Positions 52,155 through 61,513 of a DNA stretch of 64,000 nt are shown here, in pieces. Numbering within the stretch: position 1 is the first letter of the stretch; each line of letters starts with the position of its first letter. The position numbers and the translations under genes were made by a program. Under the pieces are notes generated by a model. The model worked only from the letters and a program-made list of their open reading frames with translations, searched no databases and was not told the origin of the DNA. Origin of the DNA: Dehalococcoidia bacterium UBA2158 (lineage in GTDB: Bacteria; Chloroflexota; Dehalococcoidia; Lucifugimonadales; UBA3495); the NCBI GenBank assembly GCA_002328185.1, contig DCWQ01000061.1, positions 15,752 through 79,751 on the forward strand, read 5' to 3'.

Positions 52155-55100
52155 ATGGAAGAACTGTTCGGCCTTTCTATGGACATCATCATGTATGTCC
52201 TCTTGGCGGCCTTTCTGCCGGTGATCGCCGGTGTGGCCATTATGGCCTGGCGCAACCGCGTGATGCTCAAATTGGGACTGCGCAACATCCCCCGCCGCAA
52301 GTCTCAGACCGCCCTCATCGTCGTCGGCATCATGATCAGCACCCTGATCATGGCGGCGGCTTTCGGCACCGGCGACTCCATCACTTTCTCCATCCGCAAG
52401 AACGCCATCGATGCTCTGGGGACGATCGACGAGATCATCGTCTCGGCCCGCGCTGACGAGTCGGACACCATCGGCAGCTCCAACTACTTCCCCCTCCAGC
52501 GTTACGAGCAACTGAAGGTTGAATTGGCCGACTTTGAGAAAATTGACGGGCTGGCCCCCGGTATCGGCGAGTTCGCTCCAACCATCAATAACAGGACTCA
52601 ATTGAGTGAAGGCCAGATGCAGATCACCGGGGTGGACCCCAACTCACTGGAAGGATTCGGCCGCTTTAATCTGACCAGCGGCCAGGAGATTCGCCTGGAG
52701 AACCTGGGGGCCAAAGACGCCTTCATAAACCAAGAAGCGGCCGATGAACTGGACGCCGTGGTGGGCGATGAATTGGTGACATTTGTGGCCGGGTCCAGTG
52801 TGGCTTTCACCGTCCAAGGCGTGGTCGATAGCGGTGGGCTGGCCGGGCAAGGGTCGACGCTGCTGGTCCGCTTGGACCGGGCCCAGGAGATGTTCGGACG
52901 GGACGGGATGATCAACTCCATGGCCGTTTCCAACCTGGGTGGAGTCTTCGCCGGGGCCGAGGTAAGCGACGATGTCACCGACTCCCTGAGGGTGCTATTC
53001 GCCGACCGGGCCATTGCCACCCAACTTCAAACCCTGCTCAATCGCATGGAAGTCTTGAAGCAGATCGAGCTGCTCCGGCCCACCCTGGGCGAGGAGTTGG
53101 CCAGTGACCTGAGTCTGCTCGCAGAAGGACTCGGCGAGTTGAGTATGACCGACGACTTCATCGGCGCGCTGGCCGATGAGGATGTTCAAGAAGAGGCGCT
53201 GAACGCCTTGAACAACGCCGGGTTGACGGAGGTTGAAAGCCAGGCCAGCACTCTGTTTGCTGGGCTAGCCGAGTTCCGGGTGTTGGACGTCAAGAAACAG
53301 GTGCTGGACCAAGCCGACCAGGCAGGTTCCGGCGTGACCAGCATCTTCATCATCATGGGGTTGTTCTCCATCATGGTCGGCGTGTTGCTGATATTCCTGA
53401 TCTTCGTGATGCTGGCGGCAGCCCGGCGGGCGGAGATGGGCATGGCCCGGGCCGTGGGGGCCAAACGGCGACACCTGGTCCAGATGTTCATCTTTGAAGG
53501 AACGGCCTACTCGGTGGTGTCGGGCGCGGTGGGCGTGGTGCTGGGATTGGGCGCCAGTTCCATCATCGTCTTCATGGTCAACCGTATCTTCCAGTCGGGC
53601 GGCTCCGGGGCGCCGGATAACTTCACCATGTTCGCCCACTTCGAATTAAGAAGCGCCATCGTCGCCTACTGTCTGGGCATGGTCATCACATTGGCCACGG
53701 TGGGCATCTCCGCCTACCGGGTCAGCCGCCTGAACATCGTGGCGGCGGTCCGGGGGCTTCCCCCGCCGATACAGACGTCCGAAACACCGTTTCGTACCCG
53801 GTTGTTGGCCCCGCTTCGCGCGTTCTCAACGCCGGTATCCCTGGGCGGCTCAGCACTCTGGGCCTTGGCCAGGTTGGACATCAGCCGGGGAATCGGCCTG
53901 CTGTTGAGGGCGGTCTGGGCTGGACTGACCTCGCCGCTGGCATTGTTCGGCGCTGTATTCCAAGCCCTCTGGGTGCCGATGAGCCACGGCTGGTTGACCG
54001 TCGTCGTGGGAGCCTTGTTAACCTGGTTGGGCACGACGTCTGATGAGGCAGCTCCGCTGCGTATCGGAGTAACCCTGGTCATCATCGGTGTGGGCCTGTC
54101 CATCCGGACACTGGTCCACCGCACCGGGCTCCAGGCCGATATTGGCGACCGCATCGCCTACACCTTCATGGGCGTGGTGAACCTGGCTTTCTGGGTGATC
54201 CCTTTCAGGGCGCTACGGTCCATCTTCGGCGAGATCGACGGCGGCATCGAGATGTTTTTCATCTCCGGAATCGCCATGGTTGCGGCGGCGGTTTGGACCG
54301 TGATGTACAACGCCGACCTCCTCCTGAAAGTCTTGACGTTCGTGACTGGCCCCTTCGGCCAACTCAGGCCGGTGCTCGTCACCGCCGTAGCCTACCCCAT
54401 GTCCGCCAAGTTCCGGACCGGCCTGACCCTGGCCATGTTCGCCTTGGTCATTTTCACGCTGATCGTGATGTCCATCCTCACAGAGGCTTTCAGCGCCGCG
54501 GTGGGCGATTCCGGGCGGGTGGCCGGCGGTTGGGATATCCAGGCTACAGTCAACTTCAACACGCCCATCGAAGACATCCGCCTGGCCATCGACGAAAAGC
54601 CCAGCCTCAACAACGTGGACATCCCGTCCATCGGCGGCTACACCACCATCCCCGTGGAGACCCGGCAGGTTGGCGCGGATGAACAGCGCTGGCAGTTCTA
54701 CGCCGTCCGGGCCGCCGACGACCAGTTCCTGCGGGAGGCCGGGGCCAACCTGAAGATGTTCGACACCGAATACGGCGACACTCAAAAAGACATCTGGAAC
54801 GCGGTGCGGGCCGACTCGAACCTGGTGGTAGTCGACTCTTTGGTGGTACCCTCCCGGCAGGGCTTCGCCAACGACGAGTTGCCCTTCGAGCTAGAGGGCA
54901 TCTTCTACGAAGACACCGAGATGGAGGCCATCGACATCGAGGTCAGGGAGCCCCGCACCGGCCAGGTGATCCCGTTGAAGGTCATTGGCGTGTTGGACCG
55001 GCTCACCGACGCCTTTGGCGAGTTGGGCATCGGCATGCTCGCCTCCCGGGAGGAACTGGACGAGGCGATTCCCTTCCGGATTCCGACCACTACTTACCGT

Positions 55101-55628
55101 TTCAAAGCGGCCGAGGGCGTAGATGTCGCCCAACTCTCCAAAGACCTGGAATCAGCCTTCCGGGAGAACGGCATGGAGAGCGATGTTTTGTCGGAACTGG
55201 TGGACGACATCGCAGCGGCCAACCGGGCGTTCAACTACCTGTTCACCAGTTTCATGGGCCTAGGCCTGCTGGTAGGCATTGCCTCCCTGGGGGTGGTCAG
55301 TCTGCGGGCCGTCGTGGAACGGCGGCAGCAGATCGGAGTGCTGCGGGCCATCGGCTACCGCCGGAGGATGGTGCAACTTAGCTTCCTAACCGAGTCTTCC
55401 TTTGTCGTCCTCATGGGCACGGCCATCGGGGTTGGGCTGGGAACGATCATCTCTTGGAACATCGTTAAAGACATCCAAGAAGAGGTCGAGACAGTCCGGT
55501 TCGCCATCCCGTGGATCCAGATAGGCATCATAGTAGCTATAGCCTACGTTTTCTCCCTGGCGACGACCTTCCTGCCGGCGCGCCAGGCCTCCCGCATCTA
55601 CCCCGCCGAGGCCCTGCGCTACGAATAG
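52155..55628 (+). CDS. Large FtsX-like ABC permease with two FtsX units
   Basis: An 1157-residue permease. An N-terminal helix (IIMYVLLAAFLPVIAGVAIMAW), then NIPRRKSQTALIVVGIMISTLIMAAAF, a long extracytoplasmic region (about 80-390), a first FtsX core with IFIIMGLFSIMVGVLLIFLIFVMLAAARRAEMGMARAVGA near 405-445, six or more further segments to about 790, a second extracytoplasmic region (about 815-1010), and a final FtsX core with LRAVVERRQQIGVLRAIGYRRRM near 1050. The two-core organisation resembles the YknZ/LolCE-type large permeases. It works with the upstream ATPase; cargo unknown. AGGA precedes the ATG. Confidence 0.9.
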   Translation: MEELFGLSMDIIMYVLLAAFLPVIAGVAIMAWRNRVMLKLGLRNIPRRKSQTALIVVGIMISTLIMAAAFGTGDSITFSIRKNAIDALGTIDEIIVSARADESDTIGSSNYFPLQRYEQLKVELADFEKIDGLAPGIGEFAPTINNRTQLSEGQMQITGVDPNSLEGFGRFNLTSGQEIRLENLGAKDAFINQEAADELDAVVGDELVTFVAGSSVAFTVQGVVDSGGLAGQGSTLLVRLDRAQEMFGRDGMINSMAVSNLGGVFAGAEVSDDVTDSLRVLFADRAIATQLQTLLNRMEVLKQIELLRPTLGEELASDLSLLAEGLGELSMTDDFIGALADEDVQEEALNALNNAGLTEVESQASTLFAGLAEFRVLDVKKQVLDQADQAGSGVTSIFIIMGLFSIMVGVLLIFLIFVMLAAARRAEMGMARAVGAKRRHLVQMFIFEGTAYSVVSGAVGVVLGLGASSIIVFMVNRIFQSGGSGAPDNFTMFAHFELRSAIVAYCLGMVITLATVGISAYRVSRLNIVAAVRGLPPPIQTSETPFRTRLLAPLRAFSTPVSLGGSALWALARLDISRGIGLLLRAVWAGLTSPLALFGAVFQALWVPMSHGWLTVVVGALLTWLGTTSDEAAPLRIGVTLVIIGVGLSIRTLVHRTGLQADIGDRIAYTFMGVVNLAFWVIPFRALRSIFGEIDGGIEMFFISGIAMVAAAVWTVMYNADLLLKVLTFVTGPFGQLRPVLVTAVAYPMSAKFRTGLTLAMFALVIFTLIVMSILTEAFSAAVGDSGRVAGGWDIQATVNFNTPIEDIRLAIDEKPSLNNVDIPSIGGYTTIPVETRQVGADEQRWQFYAVRAADDQFLREAGANLKMFDTEYGDTQKDIWNAVRADSNLVVVDSLVVPSRQGFANDELPFELEGIFYEDTEMEAIDIEVREPRTGQVIPLKVIGVLDRLTDAFGELGIGMLASREELDEAIPFRIPTTTYRFKAAEGVDVAQLSKDLESAFRENGMESDVLSELVDDIAAANRAFNYLFTSFMGLGLLVGIASLGVVSLRAVVERRQQIGVLRAIGYRRRMVQLSFLTESSFVVLMGTAIGVGLGTIISWNIVKDIQEEVETVRFAIPWIQIGIIVAIAYVFSLATTFLPARQASRIYPAEALRYE

Positions 55629-55652
55629 ACAACATATGTGAGGAGCCCTGCC

Positions 55653-57950
55653 ATGGCAGCCAGCAAAAGCGGATTTAGAGTCATTGGCACCACGCCGATT
55701 CGGCACGACGCCACCGACAAGGTCACCGGCCAGGCCCGGTACGGCGCCGATATCAGCATGCCCGGCCTGCTCCACGGCAAGATACTGAGGAGCCCCCATT
55801 CCCACGCCAAGATAACGTACATCGACGCCACCAAAGCTTTGGCGTTGCCAGGCGTCAAAGCAGTGGTGACCTCAGCCGACCTGCCAGTGCTCTCTGGAAG
55901 ACCGGTGGACGTTGCCGAGGGCTCGCCCCTGAACCCCAGGTTCCTCAGCAACAACGTGCTGGCCAGCGGCAAAGCGTTGTACAAGGGCCATGCGGTGGCC
56001 GCCGTGGCTGCCGACAGCCTACACACCGCCGAGCAGGCTTTGGCATTGATTGATGTCGACTACGAAATCCTCACCCCGGTTCTGGACGGGAAAGAGGCCA
56101 TGGAACCTGGCTCGCCCATCCTCCACGACCGGCTGTTCCACTCCGAGGGCGAGTTCTTCCGGCCCGGCGGTCTCCGGGATGAAGATGATGACAGCGAACC
56201 GACCAACATCGCCAGCCACTTCGTATTTGAATTGGGCGACCCGGACCAGGGCTTCAAAGACGCTGACGTGGTTGTGGAACGGGAGTTCCGAACCAAGCCG
56301 GTGCACCAGGGTTACATCGAACCACACAGCGCCACCGCCCGGTGGGACCGCGACGGCCGCGTGACCGTCTGGGGTAGCTCCCAAGGCCATTTCGCCATCA
56401 GGGACTTCACGGCGTTGGTGCTGGGCGTTCCAATATCAGCAGTTAAAGTAATACCAATGGAAGTGGGCGGCGGGTTCGGCGGCAAGCTGGTGGTCTATAT
56501 TGAGCCGGTGGCGGCCCTGCTATCGAAGAAGACTGGCCGTCCCGTGAAGATAACCATGACCCGCGCCGAGGTCTTCGAGGGCACCGGCGCAACGGCCGGG
56601 GGATACATCCGGGCCAAGATCGGCGCCACCAAGGAAGGCCGCATCACCGCCGCCGCCGCCCATTTCGTCTACGAGTCGGGCGCTTTCCCTGGAGCCCTGG
56701 TCAACCTGGCTTGCTACACGATTTTCGCGCCATACGATATTCCCAATGTGCGCTCTGAAGGCTACGACGTTGTGGTCAACAAGCCCAAGGTCGCGCCCTA
56801 CCGTGCACCTTTGGGCCCGCCCGCCGGGTTTGCCGGAGAGACGCTCATCGACGAACTGGCAGCCAAGCTGCCCATGGACCCGATCGATTTCCGTCTTCGG
56901 AACGCCGCCAAAGATGGGACCCGCCGCATCACTAGCGTCCCCTTCAAGAAAGTGGGCTACATGGAGACGCTAGAGGCGGCCAAAGCCCACCCCCACTACA
57001 ACGCGCCTCTGGGCGGACCGAACCGGGGCCGCGGGGTAGCCACCGCTGTCTGCAACAACATCACCGGCCCGGCCAGCGCTGTGGTCAGTCTGCAACAGGA
57101 CGGCAGCGTCGGTCTGGTGGAAGGATCAGCCGACCTGGCTGGCAGCCGCACCGCCGCGGCCATGCACGTGGCCGAGGTCTTGGGCATCACCGCCGAGGAA
57201 GTGCACCCAACGGTGGGCGACACCGACTCCATCGGCTACACGGCCATCAGCGCCGGCAGCAGCGCGGTCTACAAGACCGGGTGGGCGTCATTCGAAGCGG
57301 CTAGGGACTTGCTGCGCCAATTAGCCGCGAGAGCGGCCCTGATCTGGGACGTGCCGGTGGAGGGAGTGGACATCGCCGACGGCGTTTTCTCCCACCGCTT
57401 GAATCCAGAACAGCGGCTAACGTTGAAAGAACTGGCTGCACGCCAGAACACCACCGGAGGGCCGCTGATCGGGCGGGCCGGCGGGGCCTGGGGCGGGGAG
57501 AGTCCAGGGTTCGCGGTGCACATAGTGGACGTGGAAGTGGACCTTGAGACGGGCAAGACTGACATCATCCGTTACACCGCCCTTCAGGACCCTGGCACCG
57601 CCGTGCACCCCACCTACGTGGAGGGCCAGATGCAGGGTGGGGTCGTCCAGGGCATCGGCTGGGCCTTGAACGAAGAATACTTCACTGACAACGAGGGCCG
57701 CATGCTGAACTCCAGTCTGTTGGACTACCGCATGCCCATCGCCAAGGACCTGCCCATGATAGACACCCAGATCGTGGAAGTCCCCAACCCCGACCACCCC
57801 ACGGGAGTCAGGGGCGTGGGGGAAGTTTCAATCATCCCCCCGGTGCCGGCCATCGCCAACGCCATCAACCAGGCCATCGGCATCCGCATGAGTGAAACGC
57901 CGATGTCTCCGGGCGCGGTGCTTGAGGCGATCTGGGAGAAAGGGGACTAG
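55653..57950 (+). CDS. Molybdenum hydroxylase large subunit (xanthine dehydrogenase family)
   Basis: A 765-residue Mo-cofactor-binding subunit. FRVIGTTPIRHDATDKVTGQARYGADI is the typical domain; GGGFGGKLVVYIEPVAALLSKKTGRPVKI near residue 275 binds molybdopterin; APYRAPLGPPAGFAGETLIDELA near 390 is the PYRAPG-type loop (not the AYxCSFR of form I CO dehydrogenase); GVRGVGEVSIIPPVPAIANAI near 740 supplies the catalytic Glu. It oxidises an aldehyde, aromatic or purine-like compound using water. ATG 55653 is preferred since AGGAG lies 7 nt upstream. The usual FAD and 2Fe-2S subunit genes are absent on either side. Confidence 0.92.
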   Translation: MAASKSGFRVIGTTPIRHDATDKVTGQARYGADISMPGLLHGKILRSPHSHAKITYIDATKALALPGVKAVVTSADLPVLSGRPVDVAEGSPLNPRFLSNNVLASGKALYKGHAVAAVAADSLHTAEQALALIDVDYEILTPVLDGKEAMEPGSPILHDRLFHSEGEFFRPGGLRDEDDDSEPTNIASHFVFELGDPDQGFKDADVVVEREFRTKPVHQGYIEPHSATARWDRDGRVTVWGSSQGHFAIRDFTALVLGVPISAVKVIPMEVGGGFGGKLVVYIEPVAALLSKKTGRPVKITMTRAEVFEGTGATAGGYIRAKIGATKEGRITAAAAHFVYESGAFPGALVNLACYTIFAPYDIPNVRSEGYDVVVNKPKVAPYRAPLGPPAGFAGETLIDELAAKLPMDPIDFRLRNAAKDGTRRITSVPFKKVGYMETLEAAKAHPHYNAPLGGPNRGRGVATAVCNNITGPASAVVSLQQDGSVGLVEGSADLAGSRTAAAMHVAEVLGITAEEVHPTVGDTDSIGYTAISAGSSAVYKTGWASFEAARDLLRQLAARAALIWDVPVEGVDIADGVFSHRLNPEQRLTLKELAARQNTTGGPLIGRAGGAWGGESPGFAVHIVDVEVDLETGKTDIIRYTALQDPGTAVHPTYVEGQMQGGVVQGIGWALNEEYFTDNEGRMLNSSLLDYRMPIAKDLPMIDTQIVEVPNPDHPTGVRGVGEVSIIPPVPAIANAINQAIGIRMSETPMSPGAVLEAIWEKGD

Positions 57951-57980
57951 GTCTGTTTCATAGGCTTGGCTAGTGCGAGT

Positions 57981-58196
57981 GGGTCCTTCGGCAGGCTCAG
58001 GATTGTCTGGGGATAAACAGTTTTGGGCCCAAAGTCATGCTTCCCGCTTATGGTGAGCCTGTCGCACTACCTCTGCGAGTAAACCATAATTTCACCTGGC
58101 CAAACCCTGTAATTCCGGGGCGCTAGCCTAAGAATCTCGTTGCTGATGTATTGTGTCGGTCGAGAGCAAAGAGACCCTTCGCTTCGCTCGGGGTGA
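57981..58196. repeat. Interspersed repeats in the convergent gap
   Basis: 57981-58004 reads GGGTCCTTCGGCAGGCTCAG then GATT, a TTCGGCAGGCTCAGG-family fragment. 58159-58196 is a 38 bp unit beginning GTCGAGAGCAAAGAGACCC, matching 31696-31733 at 35 of 38 positions. The rest of the 257 bp between the two convergent genes shows nothing else. Confidence 0.65.
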
Positions 58197-58207
58197 CAAG
58201 AATAACC

Positions 58208-59173
58208 CTACGGCGTAAGAATCACCTTGCCGCGCGCGCCACGGTTGGCCAGGTGTTCGTGGGCCGTGCCTATCTCGGCCAGGGGTAGCACCCGGTCGAT
58301 CACCAGTTTGGCCTGGCCGGCTGCGATCATGGGGAACATCTCCACCATGGCCCCCTTGTGGTCCAGGGTTCCGGAGGGGGAGCGGCCCATGCTGAAGCCG
58401 ATGACGGTCCGGTTGTTGGAGGTGACGTCCGATGACACCAGGTTGGCCATGGTCTGAGAGGCGTTGCCGTAGCTGACAAGGACCCCGTAGGTTGCCACGC
58501 AGCGCACGCTTTTCTCCAGGACCTCGCCGCCGACACATTCAGCCACCAACGCCACGCCGGCCCCGCCCGTCTCGTCTTTGACCACCTCTTCGAAATCAGC
58601 CTCCGTGTAGTTGATGGTCACATCAGCCCCCAGCGACTTGCACAGGTCAAGCTTGTCCTGGGTCGAAGCGGTGGCAATAACCTTGGCGCCCCAGGCCTTG
58701 GCCAGTTGGATCAAGACCGTCCCCACTCCGGAGGCTCCGGCCTGCACCAGCACCGTGTCACCTGTCTGCAATCCGCCCCGGGTCTTGAGGATGTGGTACG
58801 AGGTCAGGAAAACGATGGGCATGCCGCCCGCTTCAACGGGGTCTAGGGAGTCGGGATATGGAAACACCAGGTTGCTGTTGATGCCCACGATTTCAGCCTG
58901 GCTGCCGGGCCCCATGCCCATGACCTTCTGGCCCACGGAGAAACCACTGACCTCCGAGCCGACGGCGGTGATGATTCCGGCGGCTTCCAACCCCATCGAT
59001 GACGGAAGACCAGGGCCAGGGTAGTTGCCGCCCCGCCGGAGGATGTCGGCGTAATTCACCCCGGCGGAATCTACCTTGATCATCACGTGGTGGGGCCTGA
59101 GATCAGGCTCGGGAACATCCTCGATCAATAGCTTATCCACGCCGCCGAACTCATTCAATCTGACCGCTTTCAT
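58208..59173 (-). CDS. NADPH:quinone oxidoreductase / zinc-independent MDR protein
   Basis: A 321-residue medium-chain dehydrogenase/reductase of the quinone-reductase type. MKAVRLNEFGGVDKLLIEDVPEPDL opens the catalytic domain, SMGLEAAGIITAVGSEVSGFSVGQKV follows, and QAGASGVGTVLIQLAKAWGAKVIATAST near residue 145 is the NADPH Rossmann loop. The structural zinc cysteines of alcohol dehydrogenases are missing. It would reduce quinones or enoyl ketones. I start at ATG 59173 (GGAG 9 nt upstream); an ATG five codons earlier lacks a site. Confidence 0.93.
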   Translation of the reverse strand: MKAVRLNEFGGVDKLLIEDVPEPDLRPHHVMIKVDSAGVNYADILRRGGNYPGPGLPSSMGLEAAGIITAVGSEVSGFSVGQKVMGMGPGSQAEIVGINSNLVFPYPDSLDPVEAGGMPIVFLTSYHILKTRGGLQTGDTVLVQAGASGVGTVLIQLAKAWGAKVIATASTQDKLDLCKSLGADVTINYTEADFEEVVKDETGGAGVALVAECVGGEVLEKSVRCVATYGVLVSYGNASQTMANLVSSDVTSNNRTVIGFSMGRSPSGTLDHKGAMVEMFPMIAAGQAKLVIDRVLPLAEIGTAHEHLANRGARGKVILTP

Positions 59174-59209
59174 CTGGGGACTCTCCATAGGTTTAGGCTA
59201 GTTGGGCGC

Positions 59210-59238
59210 AAATCCCCTCTCTTTTGAGGGAGGGGATT
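59210..59238. repeat. CCCCTC/GAGGGG palindromic repeat
   Basis: AAATCCCCTCTCTTTTGAGG then GAGGGGATT, an imperfect hairpin with an A/T edge upstream of the quinone-reductase start. It is close to, but distinct from, the CCCCC family at 16961. Confidence 0.5.
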
Positions 59239-59265
59239 AGGGTGAAATATTACTCGATGACCTTC

Positions 59266-60255
59266 CTAGGCTTCGTAACCCCGGAACTGGGGCGACACCA
59301 ACACGTCCTCATTGATCGTCCGGACCGGCTCGCCGCTGAGGAATGCCCGCACATTCTCGATCACGCCGGCATAGAATGCCTGGTAGCTCTCATCGATGAC
59401 GTAGCCCAGGTGGGGGCAGATCAGGGTGTTGGGCGTCTTGAACAGAGCATGGTCTTTGGGCAGTGGTTCAACATCAAAAGTGTCTAACGCAGCCCCTGCT
59501 ATGGCCCGTCGCTCAAGCACGTCGATGAGCGCTTTCTCATCCACGATTGGGCCTCTGGAGATGTTCACCAAATAGGCCGAGGGCTTCATCATGGCCAGGT
59601 CAGACGCAGCGACCAATCCCCGACTGCGGTCACTGAGCACCAAGTGGACCGATACGATGTCCGACTCTCTGAACAAGGTCTCCTTGTCCACCAGCGTCGC
59701 CCCGCACTCCTTGGCCCGCTCTGCGGTCATGTTCTGGCTCCAAGCGATGATTTTCATGTCGAAGGCCACGGCGACCCTGGCCACCAGAGACCCGATGTGC
59801 CCCAAGCCGACCAGCCCCAAGGTCTTGCCTTTGACTCCGACGCCGACGGTGGTGCCCCAGGAACCGGCCCGGGATGCCTGCTCCTCCTCCGGGATGTGGC
59901 GCAGCATGGCGAGTATCAAGCCCCAGGTGAGTTCGGTGGGGCCCTCTCCTCCGCCGTTCGTGCCGCAGACCATGATACCCAGTTCGCTGGCCGCTTCTAT
60001 ATCGAAGGACGCATTCCGGCGGCCGGTGGTCATAAGCAGCCGCAGTTTGGGCAATCGGGACAAGATGGAGCGGGTGAAAGGTGTGCGTTCGCGCATCCCC
60101 ATGACCAAATCGAAGTCCTTCAGCCGTTCCACAAGCTGGTCTTCGTCCACGATGTGGTCCTGGAAAAACTCAACATCAGTTCCAGCGGGCAACTCAGACC
60201 AATCGGCCAGGTCCTTGGCGGTGCCTTGGTAATCGTCCAATACTGCTAGTTTCAA
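59266..60255 (-). CDS. D-2-hydroxyacid dehydrogenase
   Basis: A 329-residue D-isomer-specific dehydrogenase of the 3-phosphoglycerate/formate dehydrogenase fold. LGLVGLGHIGSLVARVAVAFDMKIIAWSQNM near residue 148 is the NAD loop; HLVLSDRSRGLV near 205 and the active-site LVNISRGPIVDEKALIDVLE near 234 with the catalytic Arg are seen; the final catalytic His is in ICPHLGYVIDE near 283. The TTG start at 60255 has AGGGGG 9 nt upstream; a TTG three codons earlier abuts that site. It reduces a 2-oxoacid; substrate unknown. It follows the luciferase-like gene on the same strand. Confidence 0.94.
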   Translation of the reverse strand: MKLAVLDDYQGTAKDLADWSELPAGTDVEFFQDHIVDEDQLVERLKDFDLVMGMRERTPFTRSILSRLPKLRLLMTTGRRNASFDIEAASELGIMVCGTNGGGEGPTELTWGLILAMLRHIPEEEQASRAGSWGTTVGVGVKGKTLGLVGLGHIGSLVARVAVAFDMKIIAWSQNMTAERAKECGATLVDKETLFRESDIVSVHLVLSDRSRGLVAASDLAMMKPSAYLVNISRGPIVDEKALIDVLERRAIAGAALDTFDVEPLPKDHALFKTPNTLICPHLGYVIDESYQAFYAGVIENVRAFLSGEPVRTINEDVLVSPQFRGYEA

Positions 60256-60287
60256 TTCGGTCAACCCCCTATCTACTAAGCGAGGTT

Positions 60288-61337
60288 TTACTTGAATTTA
60301 GGCATGACCTTTTCAGTCACGATACGCAGGCTGCGCAGGACCCGTTCTTCGGGAATCAGGCCGCCAGCATTCAGCTCGGCGACAACCCCGTCCAGGCCCA
60401 GTTCCTCTTTCAGTTGGGTAAAGCGGTCAACCAGGCTTTCGGCAGTGCCGAAGGCGATCTTGGTCTCCAACATCTCTTCATAGCTGAGGGCGGCTAGCCG
60501 GTCGGCCCGGCCGTCGGCCAGCTCGGTGACGTCCAGGCCCGCCTTACCAGCCCGTTCGCGGTACAGGCTGCCCATCCGGCCGAAATAGCCACTGATGCTG
60601 TCGAAGGGCTCGTCCATGGCCTGTTCTTGCGTCTCTCCCGCATAGACCGGGATGCGCAATGACACGTCGCCCTTGCCGGGATGACCGGCCTCTTTCCAAC
60701 TTCGGCGGTACTCCTGCACGTTCTGCCGCAGTTCTGGGATGTCCATGCCCCGCAGACCGACGAATATGGGGTGGCCTGCCTTGCCCAGCCGGGTGAAGGT
60801 CTCGGAGGAGTTGGCAGCGATGCGCAGCGGTGGGTGGGGCTGCTGGTAGGGGGCAGGGGTGACGGTGGCGTTCTCCACGCTGTAGTGCTTGCCCTTGTAG
60901 GAGAATTCCTTGCCTTCCCACGCCTGTAGGATGATTTTTAGCGACTCGGCGAACCGTTCTTGGCTCTCAGTGTAGTCGACTCCGAAAACATCGTAGGAAC
61001 GGGCAAAACCGCTGCGGCCGATGCCAAACTCGAATCGCCCTTCGCTGATGTGGTCGACCGTGGCCACTTCCTCGGCTATGCGGAGTGGGTTGCTGAGCGG
61101 CAGCACGTACACCGCCATGCCAACCCTGAGCCGCTTGGTGCGGGTGGCGATGGAACTGGCGATGACGATGGGCGATGACATCACTGAGCGGTTGGGGTTG
61201 AAGTGCAGTTCAGCCAGCCAGACGCCGTCTAGACCCATCTCTTCCGCAGCGTCGACCATGCGGAAGCCTTCTTGAAACGCCTGGGCCTCGCTGACCCCGG
61301 CCCGGTTGCCAAACTCCATAAATGCGCCAAAGTGCAT
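60288..61337 (-). CDS. LLM-class flavin-dependent monooxygenase (luciferase-like)
   Basis: A 349-residue bacterial-luciferase-like TIM barrel. MHFGAFMEFGNRAGVSEAQAFQEGFRMVDAAEEMGLDGVWLAELHF opens it; ATRTKRLRVGMAVYVLPLSNPLRIAEEVATVDHIS near residue 70-105 and GRFEFGIGRSGFARSYDVFGVD near 108 are conserved; LRIAANSSETFTRLGKAGHPIFVG near 175 is another mark. It uses FMNH2 or F420; which cofactor cannot be told by eye. GGAG lies 5 nt before the ATG. The gene pairs with the hydroxyacid dehydrogenase 23 bp downstream. Confidence 0.92.
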   Translation of the reverse strand: MHFGAFMEFGNRAGVSEAQAFQEGFRMVDAAEEMGLDGVWLAELHFNPNRSVMSSPIVIASSIATRTKRLRVGMAVYVLPLSNPLRIAEEVATVDHISEGRFEFGIGRSGFARSYDVFGVDYTESQERFAESLKIILQAWEGKEFSYKGKHYSVENATVTPAPYQQPHPPLRIAANSSETFTRLGKAGHPIFVGLRGMDIPELRQNVQEYRRSWKEAGHPGKGDVSLRIPVYAGETQEQAMDEPFDSISGYFGRMGSLYRERAGKAGLDVTELADGRADRLAALSYEEMLETKIAFGTAESLVDRFTQLKEELGLDGVVAELNAGGLIPEERVLRSLRIVTEKVMPKFK

Positions 61338-61454
61338 GTGATCTCCATATATTATGTTTGTCGAAATGCGCCCGAGTGTACGCAGGGGAAAATCACCCGG
61401 GCAGGGGCACGTTCAAAAGTACTTCATGGTGGCCCAAGGGTCAAGATAATTGTC

Positions 61455-61483
61455 TTGACCGGCCCAGCCCACCGGACTACCCT
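61455..61483 (+). promoter_or_regulatory. Candidate promoter of the hydroxyglutarate oxidase gene
   Basis: TTGACC (61455-61460), 17 bp, TACCCT (61478-61483), about 30 bp before the start codon. Similar in style to the groES promoter. Confidence 0.45.
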
Positions 61484-61513
61484 TAGCGTCATCCTTGCTT
61501 TTTGAGGCGACAG

